Notes: a model not told the origin generated them from the sequence alone. Positions 26,757 to 35,208 are shown, counted from the first letter of the stretch. The stretch is DNA of 64,000 nt from Candidatus Sumerlaeaceae bacterium (GCA_019695055.1 JAIBAT010000083.1:57725-121724); one strand, 5' to 3'. Numbers and translations are program-made.

Positions 26757-27758
26757 TCAGGTAACCGCTTGCGTTTTCAGCCACCGCTCGAGCCGCCCAA
26801 ATCCCTCATCAATCCCAATCCGCGGCGCGTACCCCAGATCCCGCCGCGCCGCTGAAATATCAAACCAATGCGGCACGGCCAGCTCATGGGCCAGCGCCGT
26901 GGTCAGCGGCGGCTCGCCACTGAAACCGGGCAGCCGCCAGAGCAACTCCAACCCTCCGGCCACGGCAAACGCCACACTTGGGGAAAGGGACTTCATCCGC
27001 GGAGAAAGATGCGCCGCCGCCAGCGTGCGTTCCATCATCTCGCGGATGGCGATGGGATGCCCCTGACTGATGAAATAAGCCTTGCCCGACGCAACTCCGC
27101 GCCCCAGCGCACTCTCCGCAAGAAGGTGCGCCTCCGCCACATTGTCCACGTAGGTGCAGTCCACAAGTTGGGTTCCCCCGCCGATCAGATAGACCTTTCC
27201 CGATCGTGCCCGCTCAAGAAACCTTGGCAGGATGTGCTGGTCGCCAGGCCCCCACACAAAATGCGGCCGCAGCGCCGTTGTCCGCAACGATGGCCCGTTG
27301 GCCCCCAGCACCAACTGCTCCGCCGCAGCCTTCGTAGCGCCGTAATTGGAAAACGGGCGCGACGGGTATGGAACCGATTCATTGACTCCCTCCAGCGGCG
27401 ACCCATCGAAGACCGCGCTGGGCGAACTCGTGAAGACCAGCTTTGGAACACCCGCACGCCGGCACGCGGAAATCACGTTCTCCGTCCCATTGATATTCGC
27501 GCGGACAAACTCCACCCGCGGCCCCCACAGGCCAACCCTCGCCGCCGCGTGGAAGACAGTCTCGCACCCCTTGCAACTGCGCGCCAGCAGCGGCAGGTCG
27601 GCAACATCCCCATGAATCACATGGACACCCATGGAGGCCAGCTCCGGATAGCTGCCCCGCGCGTACACCCGCACATTTGCCTGCCGCGCCAGCAACTGCA
27701 GCACTATGGCCCGGCCAATGAACCCTCCACCGCCGGTAACCAGGATTGTTTGCGTCAT
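26757..27758 (-). CDS. OleD-like 3-beta-HSD/NAD(P)-dependent reductase
   Basis: The protein has 333 residues. Its start ATG overlaps the stop of the KAS III gene by one base (TGATG at 27756-27760). It is an extended short-chain dehydrogenase: VTGGGGFIGRAIVLQLL, active-site Ser in FTSSPSAVFDG and the YGATK pair. The 3-beta-hydroxysteroid-dehydrogenase-like pattern ALRPHFVWGPGDQHILPRFLERARSGKV is the one found in OleD, the 2-alkyl-3-oxoalkanoate reductase. With the OleA-like enzyme next to it, the likely reaction is reduction of a 2-alkyl-3-keto acid to the 2-alkyl-3-hydroxy acid using NADPH. OleB (hydrolase) and OleC (ligase) partners are not in the window, so the end product is unknown. Confidence 0.8.
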   Translation of the reverse strand: MTQTILVTGGGGFIGRAIVLQLLARQANVRVYARGSYPELASMGVHVIHGDVADLPLLARSCKGCETVFHAAARVGLWGPRVEFVRANINGTENVISACRRAGVPKLVFTSSPSAVFDGSPLEGVNESVPYPSRPFSNYGATKAAAEQLVLGANGPSLRTTALRPHFVWGPGDQHILPRFLERARSGKVYLIGGGTQLVDCTYVDNVAEAHLLAESALGRGVASGKAYFISQGHPIAIREMMERTLAAAHLSPRMKSLSPSVAFAVAGGLELLWRLPGFSGEPPLTTALAHELAVPHWFDISAARRDLGYAPRIGIDEGFGRLERWLKTQAVT

Positions 27759-28816
27759 CACCACACCATGGAAATAATACCGACACTCAGGCCGGCGGCG
27801 GCGCCGACCAGCAACACATTCATCCCCTCTTCGAGACGCCCGGATTCCATCGCCATGCTTATGGACAGCGGAATGCTGGCTGCGGCGGTGTTGCCGCATT
27901 CGCCGAGGCAGACCACCGCCTTGTCCTGATCCAGGCCGACCGTTCGCGTCAGCTTCTCCACCGCCTCCATGCTGACCTGATGCCCGCAAATTAAATCAAT
28001 GGCCTCCGGCGCCCAGCCGGTTCTCTTGAGACACTCGATGACCGCCTTCGGCGTGTGCTCCAGCGCGAGGCGAAGCAGCTCGGGGCTGCGTGAGCGGAAA
28101 AAAGCATGGTCCCCGCTGAGACCATGCAGGGATCCCCCCGCCATAATGGTGGCAAGGTCCCACGCGCCACCATAGCTGCGAAACACACTGTGGCGTATGC
28201 CACGCCCCGGTTCGTCGCAGGCTTTCAGCACCAGCGCCGACCCCGCATCGCCTAGTGTGAGCCCGGCAAACCCCAGCGCCAGGGCGCCATCCGTGTCCAA
28301 ATTAAAATCAATCCCATCCACCAGCTTCTCGCCCGTGCAGATAAGCGCACAGTTGATCTTCCCGCACCGGATGGCACTGTCCACCAGATCAATGGCCGTC
28401 ATGGCGCTGTTGCAGGCGTTTTTCACGTCCAGGGCGGCGCAGCCATCCAGCCCCAGCTTGTTCTGCACGATGTTGGCCGTGGCTGGCTCTATCACGTCCT
28501 GCGAACAGGCCGCAAAGACCAGCATATCGATATCCGCCGGGGACACGCCGGACCGTTTCATGGCGCGCCTCGCCGCCGCAACCGCAAGATCCGACGCCTG
28601 TTCCTCGTTGGTACTGTAGCGCCGCCGCTTGATGCCGGTCATGCGGTGGATGATCCCCTTTGGGATTCTGTTGCCGTTCCGCGAGCGCACCATCTGCTCG
28701 ACTTCCTCCGACGTCACCACGCGTTCAGGCAGGTAGTGGCCCGCCCCGGCCACAATTGTCGTGCGGGGTTGCAAATCCTGCCACCGGTGTGACGCTAAGT
28801 GATCTGAGTCGGACAA
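27758..28816 (-). CDS. OleA-like ketoacyl synthase III
   Basis: The start is TTG 28816, which follows the permease stop by one base and has GGGAGGA nine bases upstream. The 352-residue enzyme has the thiolase-fold KAS III triad: Cys135 (VKNACNSAMT), His279 (CGHQVS) and Asn309 (GECGNTAAASIP). HQVS rather than the FabH HQAN, and the DVxNACxxxxxAID block, match OleA, which joins two acyl-CoAs in a non-decarboxylating head-to-head Claisen condensation. A general FabH-like assignment is the alternative. The OleD-like reductase follows directly. The gene sits inside an operon that starts with an ABC exporter, so the product may be a lipid or lactone to be exported. Confidence 0.82.
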   Translation of the reverse strand: MSDSDHLASHRWQDLQPRTTIVAGAGHYLPERVVTSEEVEQMVRSRNGNRIPKGIIHRMTGIKRRRYSTNEEQASDLAVAAARRAMKRSGVSPADIDMLVFAACSQDVIEPATANIVQNKLGLDGCAALDVKNACNSAMTAIDLVDSAIRCGKINCALICTGEKLVDGIDFNLDTDGALALGFAGLTLGDAGSALVLKACDEPGRGIRHSVFRSYGGAWDLATIMAGGSLHGLSGDHAFFRSRSPELLRLALEHTPKAVIECLKRTGWAPEAIDLICGHQVSMEAVEKLTRTVGLDQDKAVVCLGECGNTAAASIPLSISMAMESGRLEEGMNVLLVGAAAGLSVGIISMVW

Positions 28817-28817
28817 T

Positions 28818-29936
28818 TCAGGCAATCCTCCCTTTGAATCGGCGCAGGCATAGCGCGAACAACGCCACTCCCATGATGGCCAGCGCGGCCAGATGCCCCG
28901 CAAAATCCGCAAGCCCCGCCCCGCGCAATATGATGGCCCGCATCAGCTCCACGAAATACGTGGATGGCAACAGATTCCCCAGCGCGTAAAAAATCCGCGG
29001 CATCGGCTCGCGCGGGAAAATCAAACCTGAGAAGAACAGCGACGGCAGCACCAGCGCCAGCGTGAACTGCATGGCCTGCATGTGGTTGCGCGCCCATGTC
29101 GACGCCAGCAGCCCGAGGCTGAGCATCGTAAAAATGTACAACACCGAGGACACATACAGCGCCGTGATGCTGCCATGGATTGGTATGTTGAACATGTAGC
29201 GCATGATCAGGAACAACGCCGACGCCATGAAAAGGCCGATCACCATGTACGGCGTCAGCTTTCCAAACAGCAGCCCCCACGGCGAAAGCGGGCTCACTGT
29301 CAGGTTCTCGATGGTGCCGCTCTCCCGCTCCCTTACGATGGACAGGGTCGTGGCAAACAGCATCGCGATCTGCAACGCGATCGCGATGATTGCGGGAATG
29401 TAAAAATTCGGGCTCAGCATGGATGGATTGTAGAGAATCTGCGGACGCAGCTCGATGGGCAGCGCCCGCCCCGACGACCCGACCAGCGACACCAGCGACT
29501 CTCGAAACGTCGTCCCCATCGCCGTGTTCAGCGCCTTGAGCGCGATCGTCGAGTTGGACCCATCGATCAGTGCCTGCACGTGCGCCGTGCGCCCCGCCAT
29601 CAGGTCGCGCCGATAGCCCGGCGGAATCTGGAGCCCCACATAGGCCTGTCCCCGCCGAATGGCATCGGTCATTTCCTCCACGCTCGCCGCGCGCCCCACC
29701 ACCCGGAACGACTGCGTGTTCACCAGCCGGTCCACCAGCGCCACGCTCTCCCGGGTGCCGTCCTCATTCATCACGACCATGGGAATATGTTTTACATCCA
29801 TGTCCAGCGCGTAGCCGTAGGCGATGATCTGAAACACCGCGGGAACAAACATGAAAAACAGGCTGGCCCGGTCGCGGAGAATGACAATGAATTCCTTGTA
29901 CAGGATGGCATTGAATCCGCGAAAGGGGTTCCTCAT
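28818..29936 (-). CDS. ABC-2 type transporter permease
   Basis: The protein has 372 residues. The first membrane helix (FMFVPAVFQIIAYGYAL) is followed by a large extracytoplasmic loop (about residues 60-170) and five helices, the ABC-2 layout with the conserved RERESGTIENLTVSPLSP block before the second helix. It resembles YbhS/YbhR-type permeases of multidrug ABC exporters. Its start overlaps the stop of the HlyD gene (29933-29936). Only one permease is present, so it would be a homodimer with the ATPase at 30926, which is a single-domain protein. OleA begins one base after its stop. The substrate is not shown by sequence. Confidence 0.9.
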   Translation of the reverse strand: MRNPFRGFNAILYKEFIVILRDRASLFFMFVPAVFQIIAYGYALDMDVKHIPMVVMNEDGTRESVALVDRLVNTQSFRVVGRAASVEEMTDAIRRGQAYVGLQIPPGYRRDLMAGRTAHVQALIDGSNSTIALKALNTAMGTTFRESLVSLVGSSGRALPIELRPQILYNPSMLSPNFYIPAIIAIALQIAMLFATTLSIVRERESGTIENLTVSPLSPWGLLFGKLTPYMVIGLFMASALFLIMRYMFNIPIHGSITALYVSSVLYIFTMLSLGLLASTWARNHMQAMQFTLALVLPSLFFSGLIFPREPMPRIFYALGNLLPSTYFVELMRAIILRGAGLADFAGHLAALAIMGVALFALCLRRFKGRIA

Positions 29937-30886
29937 GGCCGCACCGGTGGCATTCCCTTGAAGTGAACATCGGCCGACATCCCCGCCCGCAGCGTGCCGC
30001 TGGTTTCCGCCAGCTTCAGGTCCACGGCAAACACCTGCTTCTCCCGCTCATCCACCGTCTGCACGTTTCGCGGCGTAAACTCGGCGGTGCGGCTGACCGA
30101 GCGCACTGTTGCCGCAAACTCCCGGCCCGGGAAGGAACCCACGCTCAGCACCGCCGTGTCGCCGGTGACCACTTTTGACAGCCAGGTCTCGGGCACATAA
30201 ACCTTTACCGAAAGCCGGTCCGGAAACACCAGCGCCGCGATCTCGCGATTCGGCGCGACAAGCCCCCCCTCCTCAACGGCGAGCGTTTCAAGGACGGAAT
30301 CCGCTGGCGCGACAATGCGGGTTTCGGCAAGTTGCGCGTCAATCTCCGCCAGCGCGGCCCGGGCCTGGTCGAGGCGCTCGGACCGCGTTCCGGAAGTCAG
30401 CAGATCCTGACGCGACTTCGCAGCAGCCACGGCCTGTTCCAGGGAGGTGACACGCTTCGCGGCACGGTCACGATCCTCGGCCGTCAGGACGCCTTGCTTA
30501 TACTTATCCCGAACCCGCTTCAGGTCGGATTGGGCATTGTCCAATTCTGCATTCAGAGACTTCCACTCGGCGCGGGCGGCGTCGAGTTCCTGCGGGCGTG
30601 CTCCCTTCTCCAGCTCCGCGAGCGCGGCGGCCGCAGCCGCGCGGCGGGCTGTCAGTTCGGTGGCTTCGAGTTCCAGGATGACCTGGCCCGCAGTCAATGC
30701 GTCGCCTTCGCGGGCATAAATCTTCCTCACGCGCCCCCCGTACCGCGAACCGACTCGCACTTCGTCTGCCACGATGGTTCCCGAGATGCCCACGGGTGCC
30801 GGCGCGCGGCGCGTCAATTTGTCCGCCCCCATGGCAGCCGCCACAAGGATGACCAGGATGACCACGATGCGAACCGCTTTTTTCAT
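29933..30886 (-). CDS. HlyD-family membrane-fusion protein
   Basis: The start is ATG 30886 (TTGGAG nearby), giving 317 residues. The N-terminal signal-anchor (VRIVVILVILVAAAMGADKL) is followed by a biotinyl-lipoyl-like half-domain (SGTIVADEVRVGSRYGGRVRKI), a long alpha-hairpin (residues about 90-190 with heptad-like EKGARPQELDAARAEWKSL and GVLTAEDRDRAAKR) and a beta-barrel domain. It is the periplasmic adaptor that links an inner-membrane ABC exporter to an outer-membrane channel, YbhG-like. No TolC-type gene is in the window. It overlaps the permease start by four bases and follows the ATPase gene by 39 bases. Confidence 0.9.
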   Translation of the reverse strand: MKKAVRIVVILVILVAAAMGADKLTRRAPAPVGISGTIVADEVRVGSRYGGRVRKIYAREGDALTAGQVILELEATELTARRAAAAAALAELEKGARPQELDAARAEWKSLNAELDNAQSDLKRVRDKYKQGVLTAEDRDRAAKRVTSLEQAVAAAKSRQDLLTSGTRSERLDQARAALAEIDAQLAETRIVAPADSVLETLAVEEGGLVAPNREIAALVFPDRLSVKVYVPETWLSKVVTGDTAVLSVGSFPGREFAATVRSVSRTAEFTPRNVQTVDEREKQVFAVDLKLAETSGTLRAGMSADVHFKGMPPVRP

Positions 30887-30925
30887 GGCGATGACTCCAA
30901 GGCGTGACACCGGAAAATGGGCATA

Positions 30926-31894
30926 TCAAGGCTGCAAACCGGCACGGTCGGTGGTAAGGGTAACGAACACATCTTCGAGGGAAGGCCCCATGGGGCGTAT
31001 ATCCGCACTGGTAATGCCGACCTGGCGCAGCGCGTCGTGGATCAGGTCCTCGCGTAGCGAATCCTCCACCAGCATATGCATGGACTGGCCAAAAATGGTC
31101 GTCGTCCGTACCCCCGGCAGCCGACGCACAGCCTGCATCCCCACGGTGACATGGTCGCACGTCACGTCCAGCCGCCGCGTGCCCGACGGGTTCACCTCGT
31201 CCAGGCGCTTCAGATCGTCCGGCGCGCCGCACACGATCAACTTCGACATGTGGATGTACCCCACCAGCGAGCACCGCTCCGCCTCATCCATATAATGCGT
31301 GGTCACGAACAGCGTCATCCCCGCGCTCGACAGCTCGAACAGCATGTCCCACAGCTCCCGCCGCGCCACCGGGTCAATGCCCGCCGTCGGCTCATCCAGA
31401 AACAGTACCTCCGGCCGATGCACCAGCGCGCAGGCCATCGCCAGCCGCTGACGCCACCCGCCCGAGAGCAGCGCGGCACGCCGCGCTAAATAGGGCTCCA
31501 GGTGCGTCATTGCGATCAACTCGTCGCACCGCTGGCGCAGCGCAGCCCCCGACAGGCCATAAAGCTTCGAGTAAAAAACCAGATTCTCCCGCGCCATCAG
31601 CTCATCATAGAGCGAGAACTTCTGCGACATGTACCCGATGCGCCCCTTGATGCGCGCAGGATCCGCCACCACATCAATCCCCGCAACCCGCGCCCTCCCC
31701 GCGCTCGGCTCCAGGATCCCACACAGCATCCGGATCACCGTGGACTTGCCGCTCCCGTTCGGCCCCAGAAACCCGAAGATCGAGCGAAAGGGCACTGAAA
31801 ACGACACCCCATCCACCGCCGTGAGCGAGCCAAACTGCTTCGTCAGCCCCTCACACTCGATCATCGGTTTGCCGGCCAAAGAAATATCACTCAT
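30926..31894 (-). CDS. ABC transporter ATP-binding protein of an ABC-2 exporter
   Basis: With ATG 31894 the protein has 322 residues; an in-frame start at 31936 is less likely. Motifs in order: Walker A GPNGSGKST, Q-loop YMSQKFSLYDELMARENL, signature LLSGGWRQRLA, Walker B EVLFLDEPTAGIDP and the switch His in FVTTHYMDEAE. The last roughly 80 residues are the extra C-terminal domain found in ABC-2/DrrA-type ATPases (ending GPSLEDVFVTLTT). It powers the permease at 28818 with the HlyD adaptor between. It is the first gene of the five-gene operon. The region just upstream holds the double-hairpin repeat at 31964. Confidence 0.93.
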   Translation of the reverse strand: MSDISLAGKPMIECEGLTKQFGSLTAVDGVSFSVPFRSIFGFLGPNGSGKSTVIRMLCGILEPSAGRARVAGIDVVADPARIKGRIGYMSQKFSLYDELMARENLVFYSKLYGLSGAALRQRCDELIAMTHLEPYLARRAALLSGGWRQRLAMACALVHRPEVLFLDEPTAGIDPVARRELWDMLFELSSAGMTLFVTTHYMDEAERCSLVGYIHMSKLIVCGAPDDLKRLDEVNPSGTRRLDVTCDHVTVGMQAVRRLPGVRTTTIFGQSMHMLVEDSLREDLIHDALRQVGITSADIRPMGPSLEDVFVTLTTDRAGLQP

Positions 31895-31963
31895 GGGATC
31901 AGACGCGATGGCCGCACAGGCCGACGAAGATATCAAGGCCTTGGATTATCCCCCCGCTGCTCC

Positions 31964-32012
31964 ATGCCGCTACTATGTTAGCGGCATCCGACGGCACTAC
32001 TACGTTAGTGCC
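31964..32012. repeat. Double-hairpin repeat, copy A
   Basis: The first hairpin pairs ATGCCGCTA (31964-31972) with TAGCGGCAT (31979-31987) around CTATGT. The second pairs GGCACTA (31993-31999) with TAGTGCC (32006-32012) around CTACGT. Both stems are perfect and both loops are six bases. A near-identical copy lies on the other side of the nucleotidyltransferase gene. Confidence 0.9.
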
Positions 32013-32033
32013 TCCTTCCAGATACCTCTGCTC

Positions 32034-32771
32034 CTACCGGCTCTGCTCCCACAACTCAAGGAAGCGCGGGCGGACGTAGGAATTGAGTTGTTCCGAGAAA
32101 TCCGCGTCCAGCTTCAGCAGTTTGATCAACTCCTGCACGTCTGCCAAATCCTTCAGTCTTCCGGCTCCCGACATGCCGGAAGCCAGCTTGAGTTCAACAA
32201 GGCTGGGCAGGTTGAGATAGCGGATGCCAGCGCCCTCAAGACCAACGTCTGCAGGATTCGGGAAGGAAATTGGTTTCGGCTTGCCGTCACCCGGAAACCC
32301 GCCGGTCGTCAGGAACTCGATCTTCACCCCCGACTCCGAATCGCGCAAACATTTCTCCGTCCCTTGCGGTCGGGTATAACCAAGCCCATCCAGACGCTCG
32401 AATATTTGCGCCATTCCCTCCGGGGTCACCAGAATGTTCACATCCTCCGTAAAGCGCCGATAGCCGCTCTGAAAAAGGGCCATGCCCCCCGCCACCGCGT
32501 AGGGGATTTCAAGTTCATCGAGTCGCCGCACAATCCGGTGCAGCGCGGCAAACACGGCACTCTGTTCCTCAAAATGTCGGCTGCCCTCCATGACAGCCCA
32601 GGTGGGGTCACCATCGAGCTGCGCCTCGTAAGTGACAGGTGACTTCCCCTGTGCATCGCCGCGTCCCACCTTGGTCTCCTTCCCTGTGCGGTCCCGTTCC
32701 AGAGCCATGCCTCTGCGAACAAACCCAGACGCAAAGGCATTCAGCAATCGGGATTGCACCCTCCTATCCAT
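32034..32771 (-). CDS. Nucleotidyltransferase-like protein (AbiEii/MNT-type fold)
   Basis: The reading frame gives 245 residues from ATG 32771; starts at 32708 and 32591 are alternatives and the first 60 residues look unstructured. The core is EIPYAVAGGMALFQSGYRRFTEDVNILVTPEG, the GG-x-A ... R-x-T-x-D arrangement of the minimal nucleotidyltransferase fold, although the usual DxD is read here as EDV-N, with Asn in place of the second Asp. LVELKLASGMSGAGRLKDLADVQELIKLL is the helical end typical of such proteins. Members include toxins of AbiE-type systems and antibiotic-modifying enzymes, but no partner gene is seen. It is bracketed by double-hairpin repeats A and B. Confidence 0.7.
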   Translation of the reverse strand: MDRRVQSRLLNAFASGFVRRGMALERDRTGKETKVGRGDAQGKSPVTYEAQLDGDPTWAVMEGSRHFEEQSAVFAALHRIVRRLDELEIPYAVAGGMALFQSGYRRFTEDVNILVTPEGMAQIFERLDGLGYTRPQGTEKCLRDSESGVKIEFLTTGGFPGDGKPKPISFPNPADVGLEGAGIRYLNLPSLVELKLASGMSGAGRLKDLADVQELIKLLKLDADFSEQLNSYVRPRFLELWEQSR

Positions 32772-32779
32772 GCTGCTCT

Positions 32780-32826
32780 ATGCCGCTACTATGTTAGCGG
32801 CATCCGACGGCACTGCTACTATGGTT
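32780..32826. repeat. Double-hairpin repeat, copy B
   Basis: The first hairpin (32780-32788 with 32795-32803, loop CTATGT) is identical to copy A. The spacer is the same, but the second half (from 32809) has changed to GGCACTGCTACTATGG and no longer pairs well. It overlaps the last codon of the small membrane-protein gene and lies nine bases upstream of the nucleotidyltransferase start. Confidence 0.85.
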
Positions 32827-33076
32827 GCGGCTTCGAGTCCCGTCCATCCATGAACTGGCGCAGTGCCGATGCCAGGGCGACGGCAGCCACGGCTGCGTAA
32901 CCCAGCGTCCACGGGCCCGACTTGGTTTCCATCCATGCGTACCACGCGCCGCCCAGGGCGATGAGACCGAATAGCGCGGTCAGGACCCCGATCACGGGGG
33001 ACCTGTGGCGGGTTAGCAGACTTAAGCTCAGCAGGAAAAAGACCACGGCGAAGATAACGACTCCTGTGACACTCAT
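32819..33076 (-). CDS. Small membrane protein of unknown function
   Basis: The protein has 85 residues with three hydrophobic segments: VVIFAVVFFLLSLSLL, VIGVLTALFGLIALGGAWYAW and GYAAVAAVALASAL. AAAGG stands eight bases before the ATG. No family is recognised. The stop lies inside hairpin repeat B, so the gene end or the repeat may have shifted by insertion. It is followed on the same strand by the nucleotidyltransferase gene, 47 bases later. Confidence 0.65.
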   Translation of the reverse strand: MSVTGVVIFAVVFFLLSLSLLTRHRSPVIGVLTALFGLIALGGAWYAWMETKSGPWTLGYAAVAAVALASALRQFMDGRDSKPQP

Positions 33077-33157
33077 GCGGGGAACCTTTCGGGGCTGGCA
33101 AGCCAGCAGCAGTTGAGTTGCCGTATTATGCGGATTACCGTGGGCCGAACGCCACCC

Positions 33158-35005
33158 TTATTTTGTGGGGAGAACGATGAAAATGTCGCCGACGCTGACG
33201 GCGCCGTTGGTCGGGTCATATTGAATGGTGGGGCGATAGGAAGGGCCGGCACGGTCAATATTCCAACTGTCGCAGTCGGGTCCAGCGCTGAAGATGCAGA
33301 TGGGAGCGTCGGCAGTGATGCTGAGTGTCTGGGTCTTCCTGTCCGCATAAATATCCGTCGGAAGGCCCCGGGGAAACTGGCGTCTGAGGTCATCGGCGGA
33401 TCCGGCGACCACGGGAGTTGCAGGAAAGGGAAAGGTGCGTTCGCGGGGGACGGTGGTGATGAGGTCGCCGGCACTGAGGGTGCCATTGGTGGGGTCATAG
33501 GAAAGCTGGGCCCGGTTGTCGGTCTCGTCTGGACCCCAACTGTAGCAAACGAAATCCCCGTTGGCGGAAAAGAAGGATAAGGGTTGGGAAGTGTGGGGAT
33601 CCGTCGGGGGGCCTCCCGGCAAAAGCGGGCCAAAGTCGGCGGGGGTTCGGGGCCAACTGCCAGCGGAAAGGAATTCGTGTTTTGCAGCGGCGGCCATACG
33701 GGCAACTTCAAATCGTGCATCGGCTGTGGCAATCCGCCAGTTGTGATCATTGCGAGATCCCAACAGGGTCAGGAAGATATCCTGTGGTCCACCCGGTTGG
33801 GTTCGTCGCTTCTGGTCCAGCTTTTCCAACGCCTCTAGTGTAGGCCACGCTGCGGCGATGTCGTTTGCGCTTTCGCAGGCGTTGAGGAGATATAGTTCAA
33901 GTCCCGCGGTGGCCATGGACCGCAACGCACAACCGATGAGTTGAGAAACCAGGTAAACCTGACCGTTGAGAAGTTGGCCTAGCCGGTAGGAGCCAGCCAA
34001 GGCACCAAGTGCCTCATCTCTTCGCCCCTGAAACAGGAGAAGCGTGGCGCCAATGCGAACAGCTTTGACCGCGACCTGATAGCCGAGGAAATTATCAGCG
34101 GTTTCATTTCCAACGCTAAGGGATAAAACGGGAACAGGCATTTCCTCGTAGTTCATAAAATCCGCCATTAGCCTGAGTTGCTCCGCGAAGGGTGCCTTTT
34201 CGGCTTTCTTCCAGAGCGCTCCGGCATCTCGGTTCGCTTGTTTCAATTCATGGCGCCTGACGGCGCTCCTTCCCACTCCGCGGGAAAGCGCAAGCCATGG
34301 GTCGCGCGTATTTTCGTCCTGTTGCCATTCGCGGAGTTTCGCAGCCAGTTCGTCCATGCGGCGATTCCGTAACAGTGCGTCGAGAAAGAGTGTGCGAACG
34401 TACGCGTTGTCGGGGTGGCGGGCAACCAGATCAGCGGCCGTGGTGACCAGCGATTCGGTGGTTGCGGTGGACGAGCCCTCCCTGGGAAACCCATCGAGGT
34501 TGGCGGTGATTTCAAAATATTTGAGAACTTTGGGATCGTCAATGCGGGTCCAAAAGGGAATCGGATCGGAAGGAGTCTGGGTGGTGCCGGATGTAATGCT
34601 TTCAACTGTCCCATCGCTCTTGTATCCAATGTGTTCTTCGCTGGATCTCACCAGTAGCCAGTTGTGATCATTGGCGGCAGCAATCAGCTTGTCCTGATGA
34701 ACTGTCTTGTATGGGCCGCCAAACTGGTAAGTCGATATGATGGTCATGTTGCAACCAGTGCGAAGCGCTGTTGCAGCAAACTCGTAGGGAAGCCCGCTTG
34801 ATCCGCGAGGATAGCGCACCATGACATTGGACACGCGACCAAACAAACCACATTGAAGGACAACGCATTGCGCGCCCCCGCGAGCCAGGTAAATCTCGCG
34901 CCGCTCGAAAAGCACAGCATAAGCCGCCAGCCCGGCCAAAACCACGCCGATAATCATGACGGCAATAACCCGCCGTCCAGTACCCCCCTGTTTGACGTTA
35001 TCCAT
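33158..35005 (-). CDS. Membrane-anchored protein with two C-terminal pilin-type motifs, unknown function
   Basis: With ATG 35005 (35023 is an alternative) the protein has 615 residues. One N-terminal membrane helix (VIAVMIIGVVLAGLAAYAVLF) is followed by a large hydrophilic body with helical, TPR-like stretches such as AADLVARHPDNAYVRTLFLDALLRNRRMDELAAKL. The C-terminus repeats YDPTNGTLSAGDLI and YDPTNGAVSVGDIF, the same motif found in the pseudopilin at 23240. It is a minus-strand single gene, with repeat C at 35104 on its 5' side. Its repeats may bind or mimic pilin tails, but no function is known. Confidence 0.75.
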   Translation of the reverse strand: MDNVKQGGTGRRVIAVMIIGVVLAGLAAYAVLFERREIYLARGGAQCVVLQCGLFGRVSNVMVRYPRGSSGLPYEFAATALRTGCNMTIISTYQFGGPYKTVHQDKLIAAANDHNWLLVRSSEEHIGYKSDGTVESITSGTTQTPSDPIPFWTRIDDPKVLKYFEITANLDGFPREGSSTATTESLVTTAADLVARHPDNAYVRTLFLDALLRNRRMDELAAKLREWQQDENTRDPWLALSRGVGRSAVRRHELKQANRDAGALWKKAEKAPFAEQLRLMADFMNYEEMPVPVLSLSVGNETADNFLGYQVAVKAVRIGATLLLFQGRRDEALGALAGSYRLGQLLNGQVYLVSQLIGCALRSMATAGLELYLLNACESANDIAAAWPTLEALEKLDQKRRTQPGGPQDIFLTLLGSRNDHNWRIATADARFEVARMAAAAKHEFLSAGSWPRTPADFGPLLPGGPPTDPHTSQPLSFFSANGDFVCYSWGPDETDNRAQLSYDPTNGTLSAGDLITTVPRERTFPFPATPVVAGSADDLRRQFPRGLPTDIYADRKTQTLSITADAPICIFSAGPDCDSWNIDRAGPSYRPTIQYDPTNGAVSVGDIFIVLPTK

Positions 35006-35103
35006 GGTTGATGAGGAACACATTCACGCCAGAAACACCAGAATAGTCAACTGGTTACTTGAAGTGATTTATACTCACCCCCTATTCGCCGGGCATTCGC
35101 CCC

Positions 35104-35151
35104 ATGCCGCGACGATGTTAGCGGCATCCGAAGGCACTACTACGTTAGTGC
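35104..35151. repeat. Double-hairpin repeat, copy C
   Basis: This is a more divergent copy. ATGCCGC pairs with GCGGCAT (35104-35110 with 35121-35127), the stem having lost two base pairs. GGCACTA (35133-35139) and TAGTGC (35146-35151) pair around CTACGT. The sequence differs from copies A and B at about five positions. It lies 99 bases upstream of the gene at 33158-35005. Confidence 0.85.
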
Positions 35152-35208
35152 AACCTCTCCTGATTCCTCCACGCCCCCGTGCCTCCGTGTCTGTTTTTGA
35201 ACGATCGG

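Noticed and set aside
31964..32826. Integron attC sites for the hairpin repeats
   Set aside because: The core sites RYYYAAC and GTTRRRY are not in the right places. GTTAGCG and GTTAGTG occur, but they break the consensus, and no integrase is in the window.
31964..35151. CRISPR-type repeats
   Set aside because: Only three copies, with spacing of about 0.8 and 2.3 kb and coding genes between; no regular spacers.
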